Assembly: GCA_963727765.1 (NCBI GenBank)
Contig: CAVSGZ010000008.1
Coordinates: 496,001 to 560,000, forward strand
Length of the DNA: 64,000 nt
DNA from: FEN-299 sp963727765
Lineage (GTDB): Bacteria; Acidobacteriota; Vicinamibacteria; Vicinamibacterales; Fen-181
Direction of reading: 5' to 3'
Numbering within the stretch: position 1 is the first letter of the stretch; every line of letters begins with the position of its first letter. Positions 35,581 to 44,700 of the stretch are shown here, piece by piece. Position numbers and translations under genes: made by a program. The notes beneath the pieces were generated by a model that worked only from the letters and a program-made list of their open reading frames with translations, was not told the origin of the DNA and searched no databases.

Positions 35581-37725
35581 TCATTCCGCGTCGGGCTTCA
35601 GCCCGTACATCGACCCGACGTATTGCTTCACCATCCGCCGCGCGCTGAAGCGCGGTATCACGGTTCTGATGGCCTCGCGCACGATCCGGAGCCACGCCCG
35701 CGGCAGGCCTGACGCGTCGCGGTCGTAGAAGGTCGGCACCACCGCCTCCTCCAGCAGCCGATAGAGGGCGTCGGCGTCGGCCGCGTCCACCTGGGCCGGG
35801 TCCGCGCTCTCCGACTTCCCGTCGATTAACCAGCCGTTGGTGCCGGTGTAGCCCTCGGCCCACCAGCCGTCGCCGACGCTCAGGTTCGGCACGCCGTTTA
35901 CCGCGGCCTTCATGCCGCTCGTGCCGCTCGCCTCGAACGGCTTGCGCGGAGTGTTGAGCCAGATGTCGCACCCCTGGACCATGAAGTGGGCCACGTGCAG
36001 GTCGTAGTCGTCGATGAACGCGATCCGTCCGCCGAACCCCTGATCCATCGCCCGCTTGTAGATGTGCTGCAGGTGGTGCTTGCCCGAGTCGTCGGCCGGG
36101 TGGGCCTTGCCGGCATAGAGAATCTGGACCGGCCGCCGGGCGGCCGAGAGGATGCGCGAGAGCCGATCCGGATCGGAGAACAGCAGCTCCGGCCGCTTGT
36201 AGGCGGTGAAGCGCCGCGCGAAGCCGATGGTCAGCGCATCGGGGTCGAGAAGCGTCCCGGCCGCCACGATCTGGCCCGGCACCACGTGTTCCTCGGTCCA
36301 GCGCTTGCGGGCCCGCTCGCGGACGAACGCGAACAGGTCGTTGCGCAAGGTCTGCCGGACCGCCCAGAGATCTTCGTCGGGAATGGCGTCGACGGCGTTC
36401 CACATCTGTTCGTCGTCGTGCCGCTGCCGCCAATCCGGCGCGATGTAGGCCTCAAAGAGCTTCGACAGCCCCGAGGCCACCCAGGTGGGGATGTGCACGC
36501 CATTGGTGATGGCCTTGACCGGGTTCTGATCCGGGGAGGCGTCGGGCCACATCGGCGTCCACATCGTCCGCGTCACGTCACGGTGGAGTTGGCTCACGGC
36601 ATTCACGGCGCCCGCCGAACGCAGCGCCAGCGCCGTCATGTTGAACAGCTGGCCGTCGCCGTTTCCGTTGTCGTAGGCGCCGAGTGCGAGGAAAGGGTCC
36701 CGCATTCCGCCCAGGCTGCCCCAGGCGCCGGCGAGGTACTTCTCCACCAGCCCGAAAGGGAAGGCGTCGTGGCCCGCCGGCACGGGCGTGTGCGTCGTGA
36801 ACACGGTCGTCCGGCGCACCTCGGCCACCGCCTGGTCGAACGGGATGCCCTTTTCGATGGCTTCCCGCACCCGCTGGAGCACGACGAACGCGGCGTGCCC
36901 CTCGTTCAGGTGCCAGACGGCCGGTTCGATCCCGAGCGCATGCAGGGCCCGCACGCCTCCCAGCCCGAGCACGATCTCCTGTTGGATGCGCGTCTCCTGG
37001 TTGCCGCCGTAGAGCCTGGCCGACAGCTCGCGATCCCACGGCGCGTTCTCGGGGAGGTCGGTGTCGAGCAGGAACAGCCTGACCCGCCCGGCGCGCACGA
37101 CCCAGACCGCCGCGAGGACCGTCCGGTCCCCGAGCGGCACGGCGACCACGCACGGCGTGCCGTCGCCGCGCACGGCCGGCTCGATCGGCGCGTCCAGCCA
37201 GTCGAGCCGCTCGTAGGCTTCCTGCTGCCAGCCGTCGGCCGAGAGGTGCTGGTGGAAGTACCCCTGCGGGTACATGAACCCGATGCCGACCAGCGGCACG
37301 CCGAGGTCGCTGGCTTCCTTGCAGGTATCGCCCGCCAGCACGCCCAGGCCGCCCGCGTAGAGCGGCAGCGACTGGTGCAACGCGAATTCGGCCGAGAAAT
37401 ACGCGACCTTCAGCCCCCTGGCTGCGGGTCCGTGGGTCTGCGCCCACCAGGTCTCGCGCGCCGAGCGGGCCCGGTCGAGGTCGTGGACGACGCTGTCGTA
37501 GAGGGCCAGAAAGCTGCGGTCCTCCGCGGCCCCGGCCAGCCGCTCGCGGCTGATCAGCCGGAGCATCCGCACCGGGTTGTGCGCGGTGTCGCGCCACAGT
37601 TGGTAATCGAGGCGCTTGAACACGTCCCGCGCCCGATAATGCCAACTCCACCAGAGGTCGCACGCCAGCTCTTCGAGCCGACGGATACGGTCGGGAAGGG
37701 GAGGAAGACCTGGGTATCGTTCCAT
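35581..37725 (-). CDS. glgP: Alpha-glucan phosphorylase
   Basis: This GT35 enzyme releases glucose-1-phosphate from storage alpha-glucans or maltodextrins. The 714-residue protein starts MERYPGLPPLPDRIRRLEELACDLWWSWH, typical of the shorter bacterial alpha-glucan phosphorylases. Further motifs are VAYFSAEFALHQSLPLYAGGLGVLAGD, WHLNEGHAAF, and EASGTSGMKAAVNG with the lysine that holds pyridoxal phosphate. ATG 37725 is preferred over a frame extending 46 codons upstream into REP-like palindromes. No other glycogen genes lie nearby. Confidence 0.95.
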   Translation of the reverse strand: MERYPGLPPLPDRIRRLEELACDLWWSWHYRARDVFKRLDYQLWRDTAHNPVRMLRLISRERLAGAAEDRSFLALYDSVVHDLDRARSARETWWAQTHGPAARGLKVAYFSAEFALHQSLPLYAGGLGVLAGDTCKEASDLGVPLVGIGFMYPQGYFHQHLSADGWQQEAYERLDWLDAPIEPAVRGDGTPCVVAVPLGDRTVLAAVWVVRAGRVRLFLLDTDLPENAPWDRELSARLYGGNQETRIQQEIVLGLGGVRALHALGIEPAVWHLNEGHAAFVVLQRVREAIEKGIPFDQAVAEVRRTTVFTTHTPVPAGHDAFPFGLVEKYLAGAWGSLGGMRDPFLALGAYDNGNGDGQLFNMTALALRSAGAVNAVSQLHRDVTRTMWTPMWPDASPDQNPVKAITNGVHIPTWVASGLSKLFEAYIAPDWRQRHDDEQMWNAVDAIPDEDLWAVRQTLRNDLFAFVRERARKRWTEEHVVPGQIVAAGTLLDPDALTIGFARRFTAYKRPELLFSDPDRLSRILSAARRPVQILYAGKAHPADDSGKHHLQHIYKRAMDQGFGGRIAFIDDYDLHVAHFMVQGCDIWLNTPRKPFEASGTSGMKAAVNGVPNLSVGDGWWAEGYTGTNGWLIDGKSESADPAQVDAADADALYRLLEEAVVPTFYDRDASGLPRAWLRIVREAIRTVIPRFSARRMVKQYVGSMYGLKPDAE

Positions 37726-37809
37726 GTGTGAGCTACGGCTGTCGCCTGGAGGCACCAACCTCGAATCGTACCTGCGGGCTGGAGGCTCCGTCAATGGAGA
37801 TGTCCCACC

Positions 37810-37841
37810 AGATAGCGCAGGCCTGAAGGCCTGCGCTATCT
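37810..37841. repeat. REP-like palindrome (15-base stem)
   Basis: AGATAGCGCAGGCCT and AGGCCTGCGCTATCT enclose GA. It shares its 22-base core with the palindrome inside rimO at 25550-25571. Confidence 0.8.
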
Positions 37842-37857
37842 GAAGAAAGTACGCAGA

Positions 37858-37883
37858 TAGCACAGGGCTTCAGCCCTGCGCTA
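37858..37883. repeat. REP-like palindrome (second, imperfect)
   Basis: TAGCACAGGGCT and AGCCCTGCGCTA enclose TC. It is a relative of the neighbouring palindrome, with one mismatched pair, and ends inside the -10 box of the next gene. Confidence 0.7.
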
Positions 37884-37887
37884 CACT
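37882..37887 (+). promoter_or_regulatory. -10 box, leaderless type, of the Ntn hydrolase gene
   Basis: TACACT is followed after 8 bases by the ATG at 37896. The box overlaps the right end of the palindrome at 37858-37883. Confidence 0.45.
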
Positions 37888-37895
37888 GTCCCGCC

Positions 37896-39011
37896 ATGAA
37901 ACCGATCAATCGTCGCCAGTTCGTCCAGGCCGGCGCCGCACTCGCCGCGGCCGCGGCCGTTCCCGCCCGGGCATTCGGCCAGGCGCCGACGGTCATGACG
38001 CCGAAGAGCGCCAGGCCGATCGTGATCTGCTCGGCCAACGGCAACCAGTACCGGAACGGCGGAAGAGAGACGTGCGTCGAGAAGGCCTTCGCCCTGATCG
38101 CATCGGGCGCCGACGTGCTCGATGCCGTCATCGCCGGCGTCAACATCAACGAACTCGACCCGCTCGACATGACGGTCGGATACGGGGCGCTCCCCAACGC
38201 CGAAGGGGTCCTGCAGCTCGACTCCTGCTGCATGCACGGCCCGAAGAAGCGGGCCGGCGGCGTGTCGGCGCTCGAGGGCGTGAAGACGGCCTCGCTCGTG
38301 GCCCGCGCGGTTGCCGACAGGACCGACCATCACCTGCTGACGGGCAAGGGCGCGCAGGACTTCGCCCGGCGCCTGGGCTTCGAAATTCTCCCGGACCTCA
38401 ACACCGACGCCTCGCGAAAAGCCTGGTTCGAATGGAAGCGGAGGACCGACCCGCTGCACTACCTGGGCCCGGAGGATCGGGCGATCGAAATCAAGGAGGT
38501 CAGCCTCGCCATCATGCGCGAGTTCGGCATCTCCCCCGAGCACTACTACGGCACGATCAACTGCGACGGCCTCAGCCCGAAGGGCGACATCTGCGGCGTG
38601 ACCACGACGGCCGGCCTGGCGTGGAAGATCCCGGGGCGCGTCGGCGACTCGCCGATCCTCGGCGCCGGGCTCTACCTGGACAACGAGGTGGGCGCGGCCG
38701 GCTCGACCGGACGGGGCGAGGCCAACCTCTACAACCTCACCTCGTTCCTCATCGTGGAGTTCATGCGGCGCGGCATGCACCCGAAGGACGCCGGCATGGA
38801 GGCGCTCAGGCGGATCAAGGCGAACACGATCGAGCGGCGGCTGCTCAACTCGCGCGGCCTGCCCAACTTCGGGATCGACTTCTACGTGCTCAACGCGAAG
38901 GGCGAGTACGCCGGTGTCGGCATGTACCCGTCGCGCTTCGCCGTGTGCACCGAGAACGGCGCGCAGACGCTGCCGGTCGAGGCGCTGTGCGAGGGCAAGC
39001 CCGAAGACTGA
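37896..39011 (+). CDS. N4-(beta-N-acetylglucosaminyl)-L-asparaginase-like Ntn hydrolase, Tat-exported
   Basis: The 371-residue protein resembles glycosylasparaginases of peptidase family T2, which self-cleave to expose a catalytic threonine. A Tat signal is present (NRRQFVQAGAALAAAAAVPARA). The conserved GRVGDSPILGAGLYLDNEVGAA with TGRGE matches the beta-subunit. The nucleophile position aligns with Thr220 in YYGTINCDG, although the usual DT is GT here. It may cleave glycan-linked or isoaspartyl residues from exported material. The start is ATG 37896 and the ribosome site is not evident because the message is probably leaderless. It is convergent with the P1 peptidase gene. Confidence 0.87.
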   Translation: MKPINRRQFVQAGAALAAAAAVPARAFGQAPTVMTPKSARPIVICSANGNQYRNGGRETCVEKAFALIASGADVLDAVIAGVNINELDPLDMTVGYGALPNAEGVLQLDSCCMHGPKKRAGGVSALEGVKTASLVARAVADRTDHHLLTGKGAQDFARRLGFEILPDLNTDASRKAWFEWKRRTDPLHYLGPEDRAIEIKEVSLAIMREFGISPEHYYGTINCDGLSPKGDICGVTTTAGLAWKIPGRVGDSPILGAGLYLDNEVGAAGSTGRGEANLYNLTSFLIVEFMRRGMHPKDAGMEALRRIKANTIERRLLNSRGLPNFGIDFYVLNAKGEYAGVGMYPSRFAVCTENGAQTLPVEALCEGKPED

Positions 39012-39040
39012 GGCGTTCGCGGCTTACGGCATGCGCCTCG

Positions 39041-39082
39041 CCCCTCGACGTCGCTCGGGGTGCCCTGAGCTCGTCGAAGGGC
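39041..39082. repeat. REP-like palindromic element, copy 3
   Basis: CCCCTCGAC, CTCGGGG, CCCTGAG and GTCGAAGGG in this order match copy 2 with only a few changes. It lies between two convergent genes. Confidence 0.75.
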
Positions 39083-39111
39083 ACGCCTTGCGGCCGAACC
39101 CGGCCGACGGT

Positions 39112-40287
39112 TCAGCGAGCGGCGTTGTACTTCTTCAGGATGGCGATCACCCGGTCGAGGGGGATCGCCTCCGCCGTCCCGAGCTTCGACCTCACCGTGG
39201 TGGCGCGCAGCAGCGAGTTGTAGACGGCTTCCTCGGTCGCCTCGAGCGCGGCTTGGAACAGCGGCGACATGCCATCGGGCGGCAGCACAGCTCTCTCCAG
39301 CGGCTGCTGTTCACCGGAGCGCGTGCGCATGGCCGGCGACGTCGTGAACGCCACCGCGAAGTCGCCGCTGCCGTTGCTGTAGGACGAGCCTGTGCGCGCG
39401 AGGGCGAAGATCGCGCGGGCCGCCAGCCGGCGCAGATCCCTGGCGTCGAGCGGCGCATCGGTGGCCACGACGATCATGCAGGAGCCGTCGGGCGTGACGG
39501 CGGAAGCGGGACCGCTGCCCGGCGTCGGCGCGAACGCGTACTTGCCCAGCTCCTTCCCGACCGGCGCCCCACCCATCGTCAGCACGCCGCCGAAGTTGGT
39601 TTGAACGAGCACCCCGAGCGCGTACCCGCCGTACCGGGCCGGCAGCACGCGCGAGGAGGTTCCGATCCCGCCTTTCCACCCGAAGCACTGCGTCCCGGTT
39701 CCGGCGCCCACCGTGCCCTCGTCGACGGGGCCTCCCGCCGCGCTGCGGATGGCGGCGATCACGTCGTCGGCCGTGACATGGGACCCGCGGATGTCGTTCA
39801 GCCCTCCGTCGTTGGTCTCGCCCACGACCGCGTTGACCGACTGCACGCGCTCGTTGCCAGGCTGCGCCAGCGTGTACCGGACGACGGCCTCGACCGCCGG
39901 GCCGACCGCGAGCGTGTTGGTCAGCACGATGGGCGTTTCGATCGTCCCGAGCTCGCCGACCTGTGTGGAACCGGCCAGCTTGCCGAACGCGTTGCCCACG
40001 TAGACTGCGCCAGCCACCTTGTCCTGGAAGAGATTGCCTTCGTGGGGCACGACGACGGTCACGCCGGTGCGGACCAGCTCGCCCTCGATGAGCGTCTTCT
40101 GGCCGACGCGCACGCCGCGGACGTCGGTGATGGCGTTGAGCGGGCCTGGGGAGAACACGCCCGGCGAGAGGCCGATGTCGCGGGCGCGCGGGCGTTCGGT
40201 CACCGCAGCCACGCCGACGGCCAGCCCCACGAGCGTCACCGCCGCAAGTCGCAGGCCGCGAGCCGCGAGCCGTGAGCCGGCGGTCAT
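39112..40287 (-). CDS. P1 family peptidase (S58, DmpA-like aminopeptidase)
   Basis: The 391-residue protein belongs to the DmpA/peptidase S58 group of self-processing Ntn-type aminopeptidases. Typical parts are GPLNAITDVRGVRVG, VTVVVPHEG, GTIETPIVLTNTLAVGPA, GTVGAGTGTQCFGWKGGIGTSSR and APDG-type loops. The autocleavage site is expected before a serine within the stretch TPDGSCMIVVATDAPL. The N-terminus is a signal peptide (GLRLAAVTLVGLAVGVAAV), and its first ten codons are a period-7 repeat array. ATG 40287 overlaps the stop of the DUF421 gene (ATGA). Confidence 0.9.
   Translation of the reverse strand: MTAGSRLAARGLRLAAVTLVGLAVGVAAVTERPRARDIGLSPGVFSPGPLNAITDVRGVRVGQKTLIEGELVRTGVTVVVPHEGNLFQDKVAGAVYVGNAFGKLAGSTQVGELGTIETPIVLTNTLAVGPAVEAVVRYTLAQPGNERVQSVNAVVGETNDGGLNDIRGSHVTADDVIAAIRSAAGGPVDEGTVGAGTGTQCFGWKGGIGTSSRVLPARYGGYALGVLVQTNFGGVLTMGGAPVGKELGKYAFAPTPGSGPASAVTPDGSCMIVVATDAPLDARDLRRLAARAIFALARTGSSYSNGSGDFAVAFTTSPAMRTRSGEQQPLERAVLPPDGMSPLFQAALEATEEAVYNSLLRATTVRSKLGTAEAIPLDRVIAILKKYNAAR
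40241..40282. repeat. Period-7 repeat encoding the N-terminus of the P1 peptidase
   Basis: Six units, GCCGCAA, GTCGCAG, GCCGCGA, GCCGCGA, GCCGTGA and GCCGGCG, form residues 2 to about 16 of the predicted protein (SRLAARGLRLA). Confidence 0.65.
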
Positions 40288-40898
40288 GACGTCTTCGCCT
40301 CCAGCTTGGCGGTGATCGCCTTCACTTCCGCCTGGATCTCGTCGAGCCGCCTCATCAGATCCTGGTGTCGCGCCTCGCGCGGCCGAGGCTTCTTCGCGAC
40401 GAAGGTCATGCCGCCGTTGGCTTCGAGGATGGCCTTGTCGACCTCGCCAAGCGACGCGAAGCCCTGCCGCCGCGCCGCGGCCTCGAGCTCCCCGACGGTG
40501 ACGCCCTCGGCCTTCAGCCGGTCCTCGAGCAGCCTGCCGCCCCGCATCAGCAGGTCGGCGTCCCCCTCGATGTACTTCTCCACCCGGGGGTGCGCAAACA
40601 CGAACCGGACGACGAGGTAGTTGAACACCAGCAGCGTCGTGGCGCCGACCAGCCCGCCGAACAGCGAGTTGTCGGATCCGATGATGGCGTTCTGCACCGT
40701 GTTCGACAGTGTCAGCAGCACGACGAGATCGAACGCGTTCAGCTGCGCCAGCTCCCGTTTGCCGGCCAGCCGAAGGCCGATGACGAGGAAGAGGTAGACC
40801 AGCACCGGCCGGACGATCTTCTCGAGCAGGCTCACGGTGGTCTGCGCGTCCGGGCCGATGTGGAACAGGTTGGTCAGAAGGTTTGGGTCCACGGCCAT
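40284..40898 (-). CDS. DUF421 (YetF-like) membrane protein
   Basis: The protein has three N-terminal membrane helices (LEKIVRPVLVYLFLVIGLRL, DLVVLLTLSNTVQNAIIGS, FGGLVGATTLLVFNYLVVRF) and a cytosolic DUF421 domain with VEKYIEGDADLLMRGGRL and a YetF-type alpha/beta fold. A short coiled-coil tail follows (RLDEIQAEVKAITAKLEAK). Function is not well established; some relatives affect stress or sporulation. I give ATG 40898; a TTG at 40913 is also possible. Its stop overlaps the P1 peptidase start. It is divergent from acnA. Confidence 0.83.
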   Translation of the reverse strand: MAVDPNLLTNLFHIGPDAQTTVSLLEKIVRPVLVYLFLVIGLRLAGKRELAQLNAFDLVVLLTLSNTVQNAIIGSDNSLFGGLVGATTLLVFNYLVVRFVFAHPRVEKYIEGDADLLMRGGRLLEDRLKAEGVTVGELEAAARRQGFASLGEVDKAILEANGGMTFVAKKPRPREARHQDLMRRLDEIQAEVKAITAKLEAKTS

Positions 40899-40941
40899 CC
40901 CCTTTCGAGGCAAGGAAGGTCTCGGCGGCCCAGTATACGGC

Positions 40942-40947
40942 TACAAT
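40942..40947 (+). promoter_or_regulatory. -10 box, leaderless type, of acnA
   Basis: TACAAT is followed after 8 bases by the acnA ATG at 40956. No convincing -35 hexamer is seen at 16-18 bases upstream. Confidence 0.5.
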
Positions 40948-40955
40948 CGAGACAA

Positions 40956-43643
40956 ATGGCACATCTCGACTCCTTCTCGACCGCCGCCGACATCCGCGTG
41001 GAGGGCCGCGCCGTCCGCATCCGAAGCCTGGCCGCCCTTGAGCGAGCCGGCCACCCGCGCGTGGCGAGGCTGCCGTTCGCGCTCCGCATCCTGCTCGAGA
41101 ACCTGCTGAGGCACGAGGACGGCCGGTTTGTCCGTGCCGCCGACATTGCCGCGCTGGCCGACTGGGACCCGGCGAAGAAGGTCCGCAAGGAGATCGCCTT
41201 CACGCCGGCGCGCGTGCTGCTCCAGGACTTCACCGGCGTGCCGGCGGTGGTCGACCTCGCGGCCATGCGCGACGCCGTCGCGCGGCTGGGCGGCGACCCG
41301 GCGCGCATCAACCCGCTCCAGCCCGTGGAACTCGTCGTCGACCACTCGGTGCAGGTCGACTATTACGGCCGGCCCGACGCGTTCGGACTCAACGCCGACC
41401 TCGAGTTCTCGCGCAACCGCGAGCGTTACGTCTTCCTCCGGTGGGGCCAGAACGCCCTCGCCAACTTCCGCGTCGTCCCTCCCGACACGGGCATCGTCCA
41501 CCAGGTGAACCTCGAGTACCTGGCCCGCGTCGTGTTCGACGGGGTCGATGACGGCCTGGCCGTTGCCTATCCAGACACGCTGGTGGGCACCGACTCGCAT
41601 ACGACGATGGTGAACGGGTTGGGCGTCGTGGGGTGGGGCGTCGGCGGCATCGAGGCCGAGGCGTGCATGCTCGGCCAGCCGATCTCGATGCTCGTGCCGG
41701 AGGTCCTCGGTGTGAGGCTGACTGGTCGGCTTCCGGAAGGCGTGACGGCGACCGACCTGGTGCTGACGATCACCGAGCGGCTGCGCAGGCACGGCGTGGT
41801 CGGCAAGTTCGTGGAGTTCTGCGGTCCCGGCGTCGAGCACCTGTCGATTGCCGACCGGGCCACGCTCAGCAACATGTGCCCGGAATACGGCGCGACGATC
41901 GCGGTCTTCCCGATCGACCAGATGACGCTCGACTACCTCCGGCTGACCGGGCGCGACGAGCACCGCGTGACGCTGGTGGAAGCCTACGCGAAGGCGCAGG
42001 GCCTTTTCGTGGGACCGGATTCGGTCGAGGCAGACTACGCCGAGCGGATCGAGGTCGACCTGGCGGGGATCGAGCCGAGCCTCGCGGGCCCTCGGCGCCC
42101 CCAGGACCGCTGCACCCTCTCTGGCGCACGCGCCTCGTTCGAGCAGGCGCTCGACTCGCTTCGAAAGGCGAAGCCGGGCGCCGAGCGCCCCGCGCCGACG
42201 GGGTCTGCCGCGTCGGGCCTGGGCGACGGCTCCGTGGTGATTGCGGCGATCACGAGCTGCACGAACACGTCGAACCCGAGCGTGATGATCGCCGCCGGCC
42301 TGCTCGCGAAGAAGGCGGTCGAGCGCGGCCTGCGCACCAAGCCCTGGGTCAAGACGAGCCTGGCGCCGGGGTCCAGGACGGTCAGCGACTACCTGGCGAA
42401 GGCCGGCCTCACGCCGTACCTCGATCGGCTCGGCTTCAGTCTTGTCGGCTACGGCTGCACGACCTGCATTGGCAACAGCGGCCCGCTCCCCACCGAGGTG
42501 GGCGCCGAGGTGGACGCCCGCGACCTCGTGGTGGCCTCGGTGCTCAGCGGCAACCGGAACTTCGAAGGGCGCATCCAGCCGCAGGTGCGGGCCAACTACC
42601 TGGCGTCGCCGCCGCTCGTCGTGGCCTACGCGCTGGCGGGAACGCTGCGCGTCGATCTGACGACCGAGCCGCTCGGACGGGACTTGTCCGGGGCTGACGT
42701 CTACCTGCGTGACATCTGGCCGTCCGAACGCGAGATCGAGGCCGCGATGGTCGGGGCGGTGACGGCGGGCAGCTTCCGGCAGGCGTACGCGGATGTCTTC
42801 GCGGGCGATGCGCGCTGGCAGGCGCTGCAGGTGCCGACAGGAGACCGCTTCGAGTGGGTGGAGGAGTCGACCTACATTCGGCACCCGCCGTTCTTCGAAG
42901 GGTTGTCGATGTTGACCACGCCGGTGGCGGACGTCTCGGGCGCCCGGGTGCTGGCGCTGCTCGGCGACAGCGTGACGACCGATCACATCTCGCCGGCTGG
43001 TTCCATCCGCGCCGACAGCCCGGCGGGGCAGTACCTCATCGCGCACGGCGTGGCGCCGCAGGAGTTCAATTCCTACGGCGCCCGCCGCGGGAACCACGAG
43101 GTCATGGTGCGCGGCACCTTTGCCAACGTCCGCCTGCGCAACCAGGTGGCTCCAGGCACCGAGGGCGGCTGGACGCACCACCAGCCTGACGGCGCGCAGA
43201 TGACGATCTACGACGCCGCACAACGCTACCGCGACGAGCAGGTGCCGCTGATCGTCATCGCGGGCCGCGAGTACGGGTCGGGGTCGTCGCGCGACTGGGC
43301 GGCCAAGGGCACGCTGCTGCTCGGCGTCCGCGCGGTCATCGCCCAGAGCTTCGAGCGGATCCACCGCAGCAACCTGGTGAACATGGGGGTGCTGCCGCTG
43401 CAGTTCAAGGAAGGCGACTCGGCCGCGAGCCTCGGCCTGACCGGCACCGAGTCGTACGACGTCAGGGGTCTGGCAGCGGGCCTGGCGCCGATGGGCGACG
43501 TCGCCGTGACGGCGCGCGCCGCCGACGGCAGGACGACGGCGTTGACCGTGACGGCACGGATCGACACGCCGGAAGAACTGGCCGCGTTCAAGGCCGGCGG
43601 CATCCTGCCCCACGTCCTGAGGCAACTGGTCGACGGTCGATAA
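40956..43643 (+). CDS. acnA: Aconitate hydratase
   Basis: Aconitase interconverts citrate and isocitrate in the TCA cycle with a 4Fe-4S cluster. The 895-residue protein is of the AcnA/IRP type, starting MAHLDSFSTAADIRVEGR. Cluster ligands lie in AAITSCTNTSNPSVMIAAG and GYGCTTCIGNSGPL. The swivel domain has DSVTTDHISPAGSI and REYGSGSSRDWAAKGT. The ATG at 40956 lies 8 bases after a TACAAT box. The reading frame is open far upstream but that part overlaps the divergent DUF421 gene. It is followed by a period-7 array and queG. Confidence 0.96.
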   Translation: MAHLDSFSTAADIRVEGRAVRIRSLAALERAGHPRVARLPFALRILLENLLRHEDGRFVRAADIAALADWDPAKKVRKEIAFTPARVLLQDFTGVPAVVDLAAMRDAVARLGGDPARINPLQPVELVVDHSVQVDYYGRPDAFGLNADLEFSRNRERYVFLRWGQNALANFRVVPPDTGIVHQVNLEYLARVVFDGVDDGLAVAYPDTLVGTDSHTTMVNGLGVVGWGVGGIEAEACMLGQPISMLVPEVLGVRLTGRLPEGVTATDLVLTITERLRRHGVVGKFVEFCGPGVEHLSIADRATLSNMCPEYGATIAVFPIDQMTLDYLRLTGRDEHRVTLVEAYAKAQGLFVGPDSVEADYAERIEVDLAGIEPSLAGPRRPQDRCTLSGARASFEQALDSLRKAKPGAERPAPTGSAASGLGDGSVVIAAITSCTNTSNPSVMIAAGLLAKKAVERGLRTKPWVKTSLAPGSRTVSDYLAKAGLTPYLDRLGFSLVGYGCTTCIGNSGPLPTEVGAEVDARDLVVASVLSGNRNFEGRIQPQVRANYLASPPLVVAYALAGTLRVDLTTEPLGRDLSGADVYLRDIWPSEREIEAAMVGAVTAGSFRQAYADVFAGDARWQALQVPTGDRFEWVEESTYIRHPPFFEGLSMLTTPVADVSGARVLALLGDSVTTDHISPAGSIRADSPAGQYLIAHGVAPQEFNSYGARRGNHEVMVRGTFANVRLRNQVAPGTEGGWTHHQPDGAQMTIYDAAQRYRDEQVPLIVIAGREYGSGSSRDWAAKGTLLLGVRAVIAQSFERIHRSNLVNMGVLPLQFKEGDSAASLGLTGTESYDVRGLAAGLAPMGDVAVTARAADGRTTALTVTARIDTPEELAAFKAGGILPHVLRQLVDGR

Positions 43644-43650
43644 ACGCGGC

Positions 43651-43699
43651 AAGGCTCAGGGCTCAAGCTAAGAGGCTCAGGGCTCAAGGCTCAGGCAGA
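43651..43699. repeat. Period-7 tandem repeat (7 units) between acnA and queG
   Basis: Exact phase: AAGGCTC, AGGGCTC, AAGCTAA, GAGGCTC, AGGGCTC, AAGGCTC, AGGCAGA. The array fills the whole gap and ends one base before the queG ATG, so the ribosome-binding region is itself made of repeat units. Confidence 0.85.
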
Positions 43700-43700
43700 G

Positions 43701-44654
43701 ATGCTCACTGGGACTTCGGTGAAGGCGCAGGCTCGCGCCCTCGGGTTCGATCTCTGCGGCATCGCGCCGGCGGAGAGCGTCCCCGCGGCGGGACGCATCC
43801 GGGAGTGGATCGCCCGCGGCTACGCGGGCGACATGGGCTATCTGCCGCGCTCCGCACGGACGCGGGCGGACGTTCGCCGCTACCTTCCCTCCGCGCGGTC
43901 GGTCATCGTCACCGGCACGCTGTACAACGTCGACCATCCGTACTCGGTCGGGATCACCGATCCCGCCCGGGCGGTCGTCTCCCGCTACGCCTGGGGTGAC
44001 GATTATCACGAGGTCGTCACCAGGCGGCTCGACGAGCTGCTCGACTGGATGCATGCCGAGCACGGGGCCCCGTTCGAGGCGCGGACGTGCGTGGACGCGG
44101 CGCCGGTGCACGAGCGCGCCTACGCGCAAGCGGCCGGTCTGGGCTGGATCGGGAAGAACGGCTGCGTGATCAACGAGCACTTCGGCTCCTGGATCTTCCT
44201 CGGGGAGATCGTCAGCAGCCTCTCGCTGGTCCCCGACGCGCCCGCGACCGACCAGTGCGGCACCTGCACGCGGTGCCTGGAGGCCTGCCCGACGCGCGCG
44301 CTCGTCGAGCCGCGCGTGCTCGACGCCAGGCGCTGCGTGTCGTACCTGACCATCGAGTCGCGGCGCGAGATCCCTGAGTCGCTGCGCGGCGGGGTTGGCG
44401 CGCGCATCTACGGGTGCGATGTCTGCCAGGACGTCTGCCCCTGGAACCGCTCGGCGCCAGTGAGCGACGACCCTCGGTGGCAGCCACGGGCCGGCCTCGA
44501 CCGCCCCCGCCTCGTCGACCTGTGGCGGCGAACCGACGCCGAACTGGAGGAACTGACGCGCGGGACGGCCATGACGCGCGCGTCGGTGACCGCGCTCCGC
44601 CGCAACATCGCGGTGGCACTGGCGAACAGCCGTCAGTCCAATACAGTAGAATAG
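43701..44654 (+). CDS. queG: Epoxyqueuosine reductase
   Basis: QueG reduces epoxyqueuosine in tRNA to queuosine and needs cobalamin and two 4Fe-4S clusters. The 317-residue chain has the N-terminal substrate/cobalamin domain (LGFDLCGIAPAESVPAAGR, AGDMGYLPR), the GWIGKNGCVINEHFGSWIFLGE block, and cluster motifs CGTCTRCLEACPTRA and CDVCQDVCPWN. The C-terminal HEAT-like extension of longer forms is short here. The other que genes are not in this window. Start ATG 43701, family start VKAQARALGFD. Confidence 0.95.
   Translation: MLTGTSVKAQARALGFDLCGIAPAESVPAAGRIREWIARGYAGDMGYLPRSARTRADVRRYLPSARSVIVTGTLYNVDHPYSVGITDPARAVVSRYAWGDDYHEVVTRRLDELLDWMHAEHGAPFEARTCVDAAPVHERAYAQAAGLGWIGKNGCVINEHFGSWIFLGEIVSSLSLVPDAPATDQCGTCTRCLEACPTRALVEPRVLDARRCVSYLTIESRREIPESLRGGVGARIYGCDVCQDVCPWNRSAPVSDDPRWQPRAGLDRPRLVDLWRRTDAELEELTRGTAMTRASVTALRRNIAVALANSRQSNTVE
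44647..44652 (+). promoter_or_regulatory. -10 box upstream of the M49-like gene
   Basis: TAGAAT lies at the very end of queG, 48 bases before the ATG at 44701. No clear -35 box was found. Confidence 0.4.
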
Positions 44655-44700
44655 TCTCCAGTCAGCCCGCCCCCGCTGTGATCCCCCGTAGAGGCTTCCA

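Noticed and set aside
40941..43652. A 903-codon minus-strand frame opposite acnA
   Set aside because: The plus-strand aconitase has every conserved cluster ligand; the opposite frame has no family similarity.
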